Positions 17,728 through 26,409 of a stretch of DNA of 44,851 nucleotides are shown here, one piece after another. The first letter of the stretch is position 1, and every line of letters begins with the position of its first letter. Both the position numbers and the translations under genes were made by a program. Origin of the DNA: an uncultured Acidobacteriota bacterium (lineage in GTDB: Bacteria > Acidobacteriota > Blastocatellia > Pyrinomonadales > Pyrinomonadaceae). Under the pieces are notes generated by a model that saw nothing but the letters and a program-made list of their open reading frames with translations, was not told the DNA's origin and searched no databases. The stretch spans positions 1 through 44,851 of the forward strand of contig CALMAH010000037.1 of the NCBI GenBank assembly GCA_937859595.1, read 5' to 3'.

Positions 17728-19428
17728 CTAATTATCTTCCCTCATATCCGCAACAACAAGCTGAAGCCGACGGTTTCCCTGCCATTCATTTGCTTCGGCG
17801 GTGTAAGCTAGTTCGATGCGGTCGCCTATGGTGAACGTTCGCCCCTTTGACCTGTCGACGCCGTCCCACCACACGGCCTCGAACCGCTTGCCCGAAGCGT
17901 CGGCAAGATAAAACTTAAGATGTTTTTCCTTCAACACCTTCGGCTCAAATCGCAAAAAGAGTCCGCTGGTCGCAAAAACGGGCTTCGTATTGCCCGCACC
18001 AAAAGGCTCCAGCCGGCTCAGTTCGTCGACAAGTCCGAGCGAGAGCGTATCGGTGGAAACCGGTGCGTCGACACGGAGTTCTGGAATGAGATCTTCATCG
18101 GTAAGCGTCGAGATCCCGTGTTCGTGGAGCCACTGACGAAGAACGGGAATATTCTCCGAGCGAAGCTTCATACCGGCCGCCGCAGCATGTCCGCCGAACT
18201 GTTCGAAAAGCTCCGAGCAGCTTTCGAGCGCATTAAGCAGATGATAGTCCCTGATGCTTCTCGCGCTGCCGTGGGCGACGCCGTTCTCCACGGCCAGCAC
18301 GACCGTCGGTCGATTTAGCCGCTCGGCGATCCGCGAGGCTGCAAGCCCAATAACTCCGCGATGCCATCCTTCGCCATCGACGACGACGATCCTAGAACGT
18401 CCGTGTTCCGCCACCTGTTCAAAGGCGAGTTCCGTTATCTCCTGCTGGATCCGCTGTCGCTCACGGTTTCGGCTGTCTAGAAGCTCGGCGAGCCTGCGGG
18501 CCTCCTCCTGCTCCTCTGCCTCGAAAAGCTCGACCACATGGCGGGCAACATCCATCCGGCCGGCTGCGTTTATTCTCGGAGCAATGCGATAGCCGATGTG
18601 GTAGCTGGTCATATCGGACCGGCAATCGGCGACGTCCATTAGTGCCTTAAGCCCCAAATTCGTCGTGTTTGTCAGGTCCCTGAGCCCGAGAGCGACGATC
18701 GCACGGTTCTCGCCTGTTAGCTGCATAATGTCCGCGACCGTCCCGATGGCAGCGATCTTCAGGAACGAAGGTACCTCGCGTGCAAGCCCCGCATCTCGAA
18801 GCAGAGCATGAACCAGCTTGAACGCGACCCCCACGCCCGCAAGATTCTTATCCGGGTAAGGGCATCCGGGCTGGTTCGGGTTGACAACTGCCGCGGCGGG
18901 CGGATTGCCGCGCTGTTCGTCGGAAAGATGGTGGTCCGTAACGATTACGTCCAGCCCGTTCGCGGCGGCCCACTCGAGCGGTTCAAAGCTGCGGATACCG
19001 CAATCGACCGTTATCGCCAGCGAACAGCCGCGCTGCTGGGCCTCTTTTAGATACTCGACGTTCAGGCCGTAACCTTCTGTAAAACGGTTTGGGATATGAT
19101 ATTCCGTCTCCGCCCCGAGCGTCTTGAGCGCCCGGCGGAGCACGACCGTCCCCGTGGTTCCGTCAACGTCATAATCGCCCCAGATAAGTATCTTTTCGCG
19201 GCGTTCGACGGCCGATCTGATCCGGGCAGCGGCCTTGTCCAGACCGAGCAGAAGTTCCGGCTCGTGTAGATCGTCCATTGAAGGATTTAGGAAACGGTGT
19301 GCTTTTTCCGGGTCGCCGTATCCGCGGGCGATAAGCAATGCGGCCGTAAGCGGCATTATGCCCAGCGAGGCTGCCAGTTCGCTCGCGGCCGCCCGGTCAT
19401 GCTTTGCAATTTTCCAGAGCTTCTCCAT
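17728..19428 (-). CDS. recJ: Single-stranded-DNA-specific exonuclease RecJ
   Basis: RecJ degrades single-stranded DNA 5' to 3' in recombination and mismatch repair. The 566-residue product carries the DHH phosphoesterase motifs: DYDVDGTTGT (about 82), TVDCGI, VTDHHLSDE and a conserved AGVGVAFKL segment. The DHHA1 domain contains GWHRGVIGLAASRI and GGHAAAAGM, followed by a C-terminal OB-like domain. Motif I has Val in place of the usual Ala of DYDADG, a mild change. It lies in an apparent transcription unit, 3 bases after uppP and 5 before the lptC-type gene. Confidence 0.96.
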   Translation of the reverse strand: MEKLWKIAKHDRAAASELAASLGIMPLTAALLIARGYGDPEKAHRFLNPSMDDLHEPELLLGLDKAAARIRSAVERREKILIWGDYDVDGTTGTVVLRRALKTLGAETEYHIPNRFTEGYGLNVEYLKEAQQRGCSLAITVDCGIRSFEPLEWAAANGLDVIVTDHHLSDEQRGNPPAAAVVNPNQPGCPYPDKNLAGVGVAFKLVHALLRDAGLAREVPSFLKIAAIGTVADIMQLTGENRAIVALGLRDLTNTTNLGLKALMDVADCRSDMTSYHIGYRIAPRINAAGRMDVARHVVELFEAEEQEEARRLAELLDSRNRERQRIQQEITELAFEQVAEHGRSRIVVVDGEGWHRGVIGLAASRIAERLNRPTVVLAVENGVAHGSARSIRDYHLLNALESCSELFEQFGGHAAAAGMKLRSENIPVLRQWLHEHGISTLTDEDLIPELRVDAPVSTDTLSLGLVDELSRLEPFGAGNTKPVFATSGLFLRFEPKVLKEKHLKFYLADASGKRFEAVWWDGVDRSKGRTFTIGDRIELAYTAEANEWQGNRRLQLVVADMREDN

Positions 19429-19431
19429 TTC

Positions 19432-20328
19432 CTAGATGTTCACCACGGGGCTGAGCAGGCCCATCCACAACAGCACAAGCAAAACGGTGCCGAGCACGAT
19501 CCTGTAGACGATAAAGATCAGCGTCGAGTTCTTCCTGAGGAACGCAAGCAGGAACCAGATCGAGAGATAACCGACGATCCCCGAAACGATGGTCGAGACC
19601 ACCAGCGGCCCCCATGCGTCGTCCGGCATTATGCTCCACGCCTCCCTGAGTTGAAGGAGCCCCGCCGCGGTGATGGCCGGTATCGACAATAGAAACGAGA
19701 AGCGGGCCGCCGTCTCGCGCGTAAGCCCGATAAAGAGCCCGCCCATGATGGTAGAGCCTGAGCGGCTGGCCCCCGGCATCAGCGACAAGACCTGTGAGGC
19801 CCCGACCACGATCGCATCCCATAGGCTCAAATGGCGCATTTCCTTTCTCTGGCTGCCGACCACCTCCGCCAGCCCGAGCAGCAGGGCCACAGCGATCAGC
19901 ATTATCGCTATCACCCAAAGGTTCTTCGTATTCGGCCCTTCGATAAAGTCCTTGAACCACAGCCCGACAACGCCGATCGGTATCGAACCAATGATTATCA
20001 GCCAGCCAAGCCATGCCTCCTGCGAGAGCCAGATGGGCCGGACGCCTCCGGTCCCCGAATGACGAACGGGCTGCTTGCGGGTAATGAATCCCCAATGGTC
20101 GCGGATAAATGCGTTCGTTATGCTAAGCAGGTCTGACGCAAAATAGACGAATACCGCCGCTATCGTCCCGAGCTGTATCACGGCCATCGTCGCGGTTATC
20201 TGCTGCGGGTCACCGCCGAACACATTCGTCCATCGGCTTGCGAAAACGAGATGGGCTGTCGAGCTGATCGGTATGAACTCTGTTAGTCCCTGGACAACGC
20301 CAAGGATGATCGCCTGTAAATAGGTCAT
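19432..20328 (-). CDS. uppP: Undecaprenyl-diphosphate phosphatase UppP (BacA)
   Basis: UppP removes a phosphate from undecaprenyl diphosphate to recycle the lipid carrier for peptidoglycan and other envelope polymers. The 298-residue polytopic membrane protein begins MTYLQAIILGVVQGLTEFIPISSTAHL, which includes the conserved Glu- and Ser-containing motif 1. It has the second signature PGASRSGSTI (about residue 180). Roughly eight membrane helices are apparent. It is the first gene of the long minus-strand cluster with recJ and the Lpt genes, joining envelope recycling with LPS export. Its start faces the repeat-rich gap. Confidence 0.96.
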   Translation of the reverse strand: MTYLQAIILGVVQGLTEFIPISSTAHLVFASRWTNVFGGDPQQITATMAVIQLGTIAAVFVYFASDLLSITNAFIRDHWGFITRKQPVRHSGTGGVRPIWLSQEAWLGWLIIIGSIPIGVVGLWFKDFIEGPNTKNLWVIAIMLIAVALLLGLAEVVGSQRKEMRHLSLWDAIVVGASQVLSLMPGASRSGSTIMGGLFIGLTRETAARFSFLLSIPAITAAGLLQLREAWSIMPDDAWGPLVVSTIVSGIVGYLSIWFLLAFLRKNSTLIFIVYRIVLGTVLLVLLWMGLLSPVVNI

Positions 20329-20512
20329 TGCGTGGTAAGTTTGGGGAAAAGCTTCGCTCCACCGATTTTAACCGACCGCGCGCGTTTGGCAAATCCGCCG
20401 GACAATTTGTGTTAACGCGATCTGACGGTCTTGTTGCCGCTTAGTGCGGCATAGCGAAAGACCATGTTGGATATTGACAGAAAAATGACAAGGAACCCGC
20501 TCAGGACAACGC

Positions 20513-20596
20513 CATTTCTACGCTATCCCACGGCATTTCTACGCTGACCAAGGGCATTTCTACGGTGACCAAGATAATTTCTAGCGGTAAGATCGG
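20513..20596. repeat. 21-bp tandem repeat, four copies
   Basis: Copies begin at 20513, 20534, 20555 and 20576. Three share CATTTCTACG with the later TGACCAAG part in copies 2 and 3; the fourth is diverged (AATTTCTAG). The exact 21-base spacing places copies two DNA helical turns apart. Confidence 0.75.
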
Positions 20597-20896
20597 CAAC
20601 TTTCCTGTTTATCTGCTGATATTTCAACGAATGTTGGCCTTCTAACCACGAAAGATCACCAACTTACCGCGACAATACCGCTAGTGACCCGGTCAGCGCC
20701 GCAAACGTCCGCGAAAATACCGCTCATGACCCGGTCAGCACCGTAACTTTCAGCGAAAGTAGTGCTCATGACCCGGTCAGCTCCGCAACTTTCCGCGAAA
20801 ATACCGCTCATGACCCGGTCAGCTCCGCAACTTTCCTGTTAAGTTGCCGATATTTCCGCGAAATTAGGCCTTCTAACCATGAAATTTCCTCAACTA
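20596..20896. repeat. Diverged 70-bp direct duplication flanking the 42-bp array
   Basis: Segment 20596-20666 (GCAACTTTCCTGTT ... GGCCTTCTAACCA ... CAACTTA) recurs, diverged, at 20827-20896. Both GCAACTTTCCTGTT and GGCCTT are displaced by exactly 231 bases, eleven times 21. The duplication brackets the 42-bp array, suggesting successive rounds of expansion. Confidence 0.6.
20675..20842. repeat. 42-bp tandem repeat, four copies
   Basis: The GACCCGGTCAGC core occurs at 20686, 20728, 20770 and 20812, always 42 bases apart. Copies start with ATACCGCTCATG and end near TTTCCGCGAAA. Reading the array in any one frame meets stops within copies, so it is not a coding repeat. The copies are contiguous rather than separated by unique spacers. 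Confidence 0.85.
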
Positions 20897-21232
20897 TCGC
20901 CCCCCTAACGACACCATAACACGCCCAAACCCCTGTATTTACGGGCTTTTCCGCAATATCGCCCCCCAGCCGCGTAATTTTACACACCGAAAAGCCTTCG
21001 CCGCCCCCCCATCCGAGACCGAACCGCATCCCGACCGCACCCCAACCCCGCGCCCAACCCGCCAAACACCTCCCCCAGTCATCGTGTCTGATCGTTCCTT
21101 CAAAGCCGGCTCAAGTCCGCGAAACGACGCCGTCGCCGAACGCGTCTTCGCCGACCTCTGCATCACCGCAAACAAGATCACCAAACACCTCGACGACCTC
21201 ACTCTCAACGCCCAAACCCTAGACACCCAACC

Positions 21233-21288
21233 ACCGACAACTAACAAAAAACCACTGACCATTGATAACTGACAACCGACAACTGCCC
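21233..21288. repeat. 7-bp short tandem repeat, eight degenerate units
   Basis: Units read ACCGACA, ACTAACA, AAAAACC, ACTGACC, ATTGATA, ACTGACA, ACCGACA, ACTGCCC in strict 7-base phase from 21233 to 21288. They resemble the heptameric short tandem repeats known from filamentous cyanobacteria (similar ACTGACA-type units). The array lies about 200 bases before the ATPase gene. Confidence 0.7.
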
Positions 21289-21490
21289 CACCGTCTTCAA
21301 TTGCGACTCAGTCGACAATGTATTTTTTTGGCTAGAATTTGCGTTTTCGTGAGAAATCTACAAAATACTTAAAATACGTGCGGTTCGGCATAGTCGCGCA
21401 GGAAGTAAAATTGATTGAAGGTAGCCTTCTGATTGTGCAAAACCGAAGTTGATTTCAGACGGATACAATCTTCTCAATCGAGGTTATGAA

Positions 21491-22774
21491 ATGAATAGTG
21501 TGCATAGTATCGCGATCGAGGATTTCTGGGGAAACCATTCCCTTTCGATCACATTTCATGAGGACGTAAATTTCCTCATTGGCATTAATGGATCCGGAAA
21601 AACTACGGTAATCAATTTGATTGCGGCGGTACTCACTGCGGACTTCGAGACACTCGATAGATACGAGTTCCGGTCAATAGAGATCAAACTTAAATCGGGC
21701 AAAACGCGACCGCGTGTAGAGGTTGTAAAAAATAAGGGAAAGCAGCTGTTTCCTGATATTGAGTACAGAATTTTCGACACTGCTGGAACGTCCGCCGCCG
21801 TCTATTCCTTGAGTGACCTTGAAGAACAATACGCGATTCGTGGCCTGAGAAACATGCCGAGGTCGCTCTATGAACAACGCGTTCGCCAACTTACCCATTC
21901 AAAGGGACTTCTTCAGCATCTAAGACAACTAGTTAATGTGCGATGGCTTTCTGTCAATCGAGCCGAGCTATCTAGGACTATAAAGGAAGAACATGGGGTT
22001 GAATCAACGGTTGATCAAAAGTTGATGCATTTGACACAGCAGCTTGCGATATTTTTCGGATCCTTGTCGGGTGAAGCAGAAAAAGAGGTGAAGAAGTTTC
22101 AAAAGACATTCTTTGTGTCTATTGTACCGCCAAAAGATGAGCGAAAGACGCTTTGGGATGGAAAAACGTATGATTTAGCCAAAGAAAACGCGGCACTACA
22201 AGAAATCTATAATCGCTTTCAGGTAGACGTGAGCGAATACAAGGATCATCTTGACGAGTATTTCAATGCAACTAAGGCTTCGATCGCTAAAATCCGCAAT
22301 AACAATGAGTTCGCAATTGAAGATGTCGCAAACATACTTTACATACGGCGTATTCACGACTTGGTTCAAAAGTGGGAGGTTTCAACCAGGGAGTTAGAGA
22401 GAATTTATGCTCCCCGAGATAGGTTTCTGGAAATCCTGAATGAATTGCTCCAAAGAAAAAAAATACTCTTAGGTAAACAGAATGAATTACTAGTCAAGAC
22501 TGAGTCCGGCAAGGAGTTCCCTGTAACACTTTTGTCTTCTGGTGAAAAGCAATTACTGATAATACTTGGCGAGGCTCTTCTTCAAACCGATAATGTTTGG
22601 GTATACATTGCAGATGAACCAGAGCTTTCTCTTCATGTGCGTTGGCAAGAACTACTAATTTCCAGCATCCGAAGGGTCAACAAGAATGCCCAAATAGTCG
22701 TCGCAACCCATTCACCAGATATTGTGAGTATTTTCGATAATAAGGTCTTCGATATGGAGGATGTACTTAAATGA
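21491..22774 (+). CDS. ABC/SMC-like AAA ATPase, PARIS AriA-like
   Basis: A 427-residue ATPase of the AAA_15/AAA_21 (RecF/OLD-like) class. I chose ATG 21491 (MNSVHSIAIEDFWG) because an AGG-containing ribosome-binding site lies 8 bases ahead and the family begins with this strand. Motifs are complete: Walker A GINGSGKT (31-38), signature LLSSGEKQ (347-354), Walker B with ADEPELSLH (Asp375, Glu376) and the switch His407 in ATHSPDI. The middle (about 130-330) is a helical insertion. Its last four bases (ATGA) overlap the start of a DUF4435 gene, the gene pair that makes PARIS systems. There the ATPase AriA senses a phage anti-restriction protein and holds the toxin AriB. Codons are more AT-rich than in neighbours, and the region upstream is full of repeats, indicating acquired DNA. 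Confidence 0.88.
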   Translation: MNSVHSIAIEDFWGNHSLSITFHEDVNFLIGINGSGKTTVINLIAAVLTADFETLDRYEFRSIEIKLKSGKTRPRVEVVKNKGKQLFPDIEYRIFDTAGTSAAVYSLSDLEEQYAIRGLRNMPRSLYEQRVRQLTHSKGLLQHLRQLVNVRWLSVNRAELSRTIKEEHGVESTVDQKLMHLTQQLAIFFGSLSGEAEKEVKKFQKTFFVSIVPPKDERKTLWDGKTYDLAKENAALQEIYNRFQVDVSEYKDHLDEYFNATKASIAKIRNNNEFAIEDVANILYIRRIHDLVQKWEVSTRELERIYAPRDRFLEILNELLQRKKILLGKQNELLVKTESGKEFPVTLLSSGEKQLLIILGEALLQTDNVWVYIADEPELSLHVRWQELLISSIRRVNKNAQIVVATHSPDIVSIFDNKVFDMEDVLK

Positions 22775-23661
22775 GTATAACTCGATCCGCATCGGGCCTT
22801 GCTAATGAATATTTATTCTTTAGGGTGGACAAGGTAGTGTATGTTGAAGGCGGGACAACAACTAGGATTAGCGATGTGTTAAGGGGTAATTACGATGTGC
22901 ACTCTGATGATGTTCGTTTCTGGTCGATGGTCCTTCGTGTTTATCTGCCCTCAAAGCGCTGTAAATTTAAAGCAGTCGGAAGTAAATCTATATTGAAGCA
23001 GATAGTAAGTGAGTTGCAACGTTCGAATGCGAAGCAATCGATTGTTTGCATGGATCGGGATTTCGATTCGTTTACAAATAGCTTGATCCAATTGCCGTAT
23101 GTCATATATACAATGGGATATAGTTGGGAGAACGATTTGTGGCAGCCCGAGTGCGTCAAAGAGGTCTTTGTATTCAATTGTCCAGGTTGCCCTGTGGAAA
23201 TTGATGCCAACGCTGAGATAGACACATGGTTTAGACAATTGAAACGTGACTTAAGGTGGTACGTTTATGCTGATTTCTTCTTTTTTTTGCGAGGTCATTC
23301 ATTTCAAGGTCTACGTGGCAAGAGCAATCGGTTGATTACAACTGGTTCGAATGGCTGTCCGAACATTAATACAGTCCAACTTCGGAACGATTTTATGGCC
23401 TCGCGCCCAGTTGTTGGCACAAAGAATCGCTCCGTTGCTTCAGTTGATTTGAAAACACTTCTTGATTGCTATGGCCACTTTCTCGACAAAATAGTGTACA
23501 GGTATCTGACCCACCTATTAAAAGTCCGATGCAGTAGGAAGGGAACTTATGCGGTCGAAGTTATCCACTCTGCTGCTGTCCAATGCCTATCGACACTGCT
23601 CGCAAAAGGGACATTACGCGACCTCAATCAACATTATTCGCGCCAATTTGAACGAATTTAG
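22771..23661 (+). CDS. DUF4435 TOPRIM-like protein, PARIS AriB-like effector
   Basis: A 296-residue protein overlapping the ATPase gene by ATGA. It has the layout of DUF4435, a TOPRIM-fold nuclease-like family. An early strand carries an acidic residue (VVYVEGG, Glu26), then GSKSILKQIV, the acidic motif MDRDFDSF (Asp95, Asp97, Asp99), and TMGYSWENDLW (Glu120, Asn121). These fit the metal-binding set expected of an active TOPRIM. In PARIS the DUF4435 partner AriB is released by AriA and cleaves host tRNA, which stops phage growth. Assignment to PARIS rather than another ATPase-DUF4435 system is inference. Base composition is AT-rich like its partner, and no other defence gene is adjacent. Confidence 0.85.
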   Translation: MSITRSASGLANEYLFFRVDKVVYVEGGTTTRISDVLRGNYDVHSDDVRFWSMVLRVYLPSKRCKFKAVGSKSILKQIVSELQRSNAKQSIVCMDRDFDSFTNSLIQLPYVIYTMGYSWENDLWQPECVKEVFVFNCPGCPVEIDANAEIDTWFRQLKRDLRWYVYADFFFFLRGHSFQGLRGKSNRLITTGSNGCPNINTVQLRNDFMASRPVVGTKNRSVASVDLKTLLDCYGHFLDKIVYRYLTHLLKVRCSRKGTYAVEVIHSAAVQCLSTLLAKGTLRDLNQHYSRQFERI

Positions 23662-23848
23662 GAAAGTTTGCGCGCGGCCGATATTCTTTCCAGCTTTTTG
23701 ATCACACTTCGTTGAAGTTTCTATGTTTCGGGGGTAATTGCGTAAGCTCACCCGTAAGCTTCCCGTCAAGGGCACAGGTCTAAACTAGAGTTTTCTGCTA
23801 AATGCCGGAGGCGAGAACTTGGCTGAGACACCAAGAGAGCATGCTTCC

Positions 23849-24619
23849 CTATTCGCGGTATCTTGCCCGGCCGGCGATGTGGTCGTAGAGAAAGGCGGGG
23901 AAGACGAGTGCGGAGCGGACGAGCGTGGCTAGCTGCCAGGGGAAAGCGGCGAACTTTTTTCGTTTCTCGATCGCGGAGATAAATTTCGGTATCGCGTCGT
24001 CGAGTTCCATCAGGTAGGGCATTTTTGCATCGCGGCCCGATGTCAGCGGTGTTTTTATGAACCCGGGCTGGATGATCGTAACGTCTATGCCCTTGTGCTG
24101 TACGTCCAGCCTTATGCTTTCAAAAAGGGCGGTCATCCCCGCCTTGCTTGCACAGTAGGCAGCCGAACGCGGTAGCCCGCGAAACCCCGCCAGGCTCGAG
24201 ATCGCCACCAGATGCCCCGAACCGCGTTCCACCATATCCGGCAGCACGGCATGGACCGAATTCACCGCCCCGAGCAGGTTTATGTCCACGACCTGTCTTA
24301 CAGCTTCGGGTTCCAGCCGCCGTGTCTCCTCGTTGTTGCCGCCTATACCGGCATTCGCGATAAGGATATCTATCTGACCAAAATCACGCCTTAGGCTGTC
24401 CGCCGCATCCTGAACGCATTCCGGGTCCGTAACGTCGCACGGAAACGTCCATGCCGTCCCGCCTTCGGCCTCTATCTCGCGGGCGATACGCATCAGCTCA
24501 TCCTTTCGACGCGCAAGCAGCCCGAGTGTCGCTCCCTTTCGTGCCAGTGCAAACGCCAACCCCTCGCCGATCCCGCTCGACGCTCCGGTGAGAAAGACCA
24601 CTTTACCGTTCCAGTCCAT
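23849..24619 (-). CDS. SDR family NAD(P)-dependent oxidoreductase
   Basis: A classical short-chain dehydrogenase/reductase of 256 residues. It has the cofactor motif TGASSGIG (11-18), the NAGIG motif, the catalytic Ser in AISSLAG and the YCASK catalytic Tyr-Lys pair (about 157-161). ARRKDE after beta-2 suggests NADPH preference. The C-terminus (about 220-256) has a hydrophobic, basic segment that may associate with membranes, as in DltE-like and YqjQ-like members. The substrate cannot be told. It starts 39 bases after RNase J on the same strand and may be read through from it. Confidence 0.9.
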   Translation of the reverse strand: MDWNGKVVFLTGASSGIGEGLAFALARKGATLGLLARRKDELMRIAREIEAEGGTAWTFPCDVTDPECVQDAADSLRRDFGQIDILIANAGIGGNNEETRRLEPEAVRQVVDINLLGAVNSVHAVLPDMVERGSGHLVAISSLAGFRGLPRSAAYCASKAGMTALFESIRLDVQHKGIDVTIIQPGFIKTPLTSGRDAKMPYLMELDDAIPKFISAIEKRKKFAAFPWQLATLVRSALVFPAFLYDHIAGRARYRE

Positions 24620-24658
24620 TATTTATCGCTGCGTGGGATCTTTCTAGTATTCTCCGGT

Positions 24659-26320
24659 TCATACCTCAACCACGGTCGTCACTATCACCGGCTTTGTACC
24701 GATCCTCTTCTGAACGTACCGCTTAAGGTGAAGGCGCAGGTTCTCGCGAAAAACGGCCCGGTCCGCGATCTGTTCGCGTTTCATTTCGCCCACGGCCTCC
24801 GCTACCGCCCGGCGAGCGTCTGCGGCGAAACCGTTGGTCAGGTCAAGCCCGGCGACGCCGTTGAATGTGATATGAGGTTCGCCGACGAGTTGATGCGACG
24901 CGGTATCCACCGTTACTACCAGCGTTATCGCCCCGCCATAAGCCAGCCGCTTGCGCTCGCGGACGATCTCGTATTCTATCTCGCCGAGCGATTCCTCGTC
25001 GATAAATGTCTTGTGCAGCTCGTGTTTCTCAACGACCCTCGCGCCATAGTCATCAAGTTCCAGCACGTCGCCGTTCTCTATCAAAATAATGTTGTCGTCG
25101 TCGTATCCCGCAACATGGTTTTTGACAAATTCTTTGTGGCGAAACAGCATCCGGTATTCGCCGTGGATCGGCACTAGAAATTTCGGCCTCGCCGTTTCGA
25201 CCATGATACGTATGTCTTCCTGCGAAGCATGCCCCGAAACGTGAACGAGCCGCCTCTTTTCTTCGATAATGTTCGCCCCTCGTTTATATAAATGGCCTAT
25301 CAGCCGGCTGATGTTCTTTTCGTTGCCGGGAATTATCCGTGCGGAGAGCACTACCGTGTCGCCCTTGCCTATCTCGATGCCCTTGTAGGTTGAGGTCGCC
25401 ATATTCCAAAGAGCCGCCCGCATTTCGCCCTGCGACCCCGTCACGATATAGCACACCTCGTCGTCATCAAAGCGTCGAGCATCCCCGAGCGATATTTGCT
25501 CGCCTTCCCTGATGCGAAGCAGGCCGAGCTCTTCGGCAACCTCCACATTTCTCATCATCGAACGCCCAAGCACACAGACCTTTCGGCCATACTCATGTGC
25601 GAGGTCGAAGATTATCTGAATTCGGTGGAGAGATGACGAAAACGTTGATACAAAAAGACGGCCCCTTGTCTCCTCAAATATCTCGCGAAATGCCGGTATC
25701 ACCGCCTGTTCCGAGGGTGTCCTGCCCGGCACCGTCGCATTCGTCGAATCGCCGAGCAGCGCTAGCACGCCCTCGTCGCCGTATCTTGCAAGCGTCTCGA
25801 GGTCATATGGCTTTCCGATCACCGGCGTGTCGTCGATCTTGTAATCACCCGTATGGATCACGGTGCCGATCGGCGTTTTTATGGCAAGTGAAAAGCAATC
25901 CACCAGCGAGTGTGAGGCATGAATAAACTCTATTTTGAACGAGCCGATCTCGATCACATCGTTAGGTCTGACGCGATGCAAAAGCACGTCATCGAGCATG
26001 TCGAACTCGTACAGCCGTTTTTCCGCCAGCGCATGGGTAAACCGCGATGCATATACCGGGAGGTTGAACTTGCGGAGAATGTAGGAAAGCGCGCCGATAT
26101 GGTCTTCGTGGCCGTGTGTCAGCACGATAGCGGTCAGGTCGTCGCGGTATTCTTCTAAAAAGTCGAAATTCGGTATCGAGATGTCAACTCCGAACGGGGT
26201 TTCCTCCGGAAATCCCATCCCCGCATCCACGACGATCATCTCGTCGCCGTAACGGATGCCCATACAGTTCATCCCAAATTCGCCTATGCCGCCGAGTGGT
26301 ATTATTTCAAGTCTATTCAC
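24659..26320 (-). CDS. rnj: Ribonuclease J
   Basis: RNase J is a metallo-beta-lactamase-fold RNase with endo- and 5' exonuclease activity that takes over mRNA decay roles of RNase E. The 553-residue product has the usual length and order: MNRLEIIPLGGIGEFGMNC, the zinc motif HGHEDHIGA (about 69-77), HASHSLVDCF, HTGDYKID, LGDSTNA and the beta-CASP motif VSGHASQEDI. The C-terminal domain includes LVVTVDTASHQLVG. A 90-base gap separates it from rsmA upstream, so it may have its own promoter; I see no clear one. Confidence 0.97.
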   Translation of the reverse strand: MNRLEIIPLGGIGEFGMNCMGIRYGDEMIVVDAGMGFPEETPFGVDISIPNFDFLEEYRDDLTAIVLTHGHEDHIGALSYILRKFNLPVYASRFTHALAEKRLYEFDMLDDVLLHRVRPNDVIEIGSFKIEFIHASHSLVDCFSLAIKTPIGTVIHTGDYKIDDTPVIGKPYDLETLARYGDEGVLALLGDSTNATVPGRTPSEQAVIPAFREIFEETRGRLFVSTFSSSLHRIQIIFDLAHEYGRKVCVLGRSMMRNVEVAEELGLLRIREGEQISLGDARRFDDDEVCYIVTGSQGEMRAALWNMATSTYKGIEIGKGDTVVLSARIIPGNEKNISRLIGHLYKRGANIIEEKRRLVHVSGHASQEDIRIMVETARPKFLVPIHGEYRMLFRHKEFVKNHVAGYDDDNIILIENGDVLELDDYGARVVEKHELHKTFIDEESLGEIEYEIVRERKRLAYGGAITLVVTVDTASHQLVGEPHITFNGVAGLDLTNGFAADARRAVAEAVGEMKREQIADRAVFRENLRLHLKRYVQKRIGTKPVIVTTVVEV

Positions 26321-26409
26321 TTCAAAAATTTACGGTCTCAAGATAAAGGTAATAGTTTAGCATAGTTCGCACCCGTCGATCGGCTAAACAAATGCTGTCA
26401 TTCCGGGCT

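Larger units (their letters stand above)
20329..21490. other. Repeat-rich gap between core genes and ATPase module
   Basis: These 1.16 kb contain no gene I can support. From left to right there is a hairpin TGCCGC-TTAGT-GCGGCA (20435-20451), a 21-bp tandem repeat, a 42-bp tandem repeat, one copy on each side of a diverged 70-bp segment, a C-rich stretch (20895-21080) and a short coding-like remnant (21084-21232). A 7-bp tandem repeat and about 200 AT-rich bases leading into the ATPase gene complete it. In the AT-rich part, GAAGG-TAG-CCTTC (21417-21429) is a small palindrome that could be an operator. The region has the look of an integration or rearrangement hotspot. Confidence 0.6.

Noticed and set aside
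20675..20842. CRISPR array
   Set aside because: The 42-bp units are contiguous and similar along their whole length, without unique spacers, and there are no cas genes.
20808..21262. Small frames on the minus strand
   Set aside because: They run through repeats and a C-rich stretch, their Gly/Trp/Arg-rich translation is typical of non-coding DNA, and there is no ribosome-binding site.
21084..21272. 62-codon plus-strand frame
   Set aside because: The first 40 codons look coding-like, but there is no ribosome-binding site and the end is made of the 7-bp repeat; at most a gene remnant.
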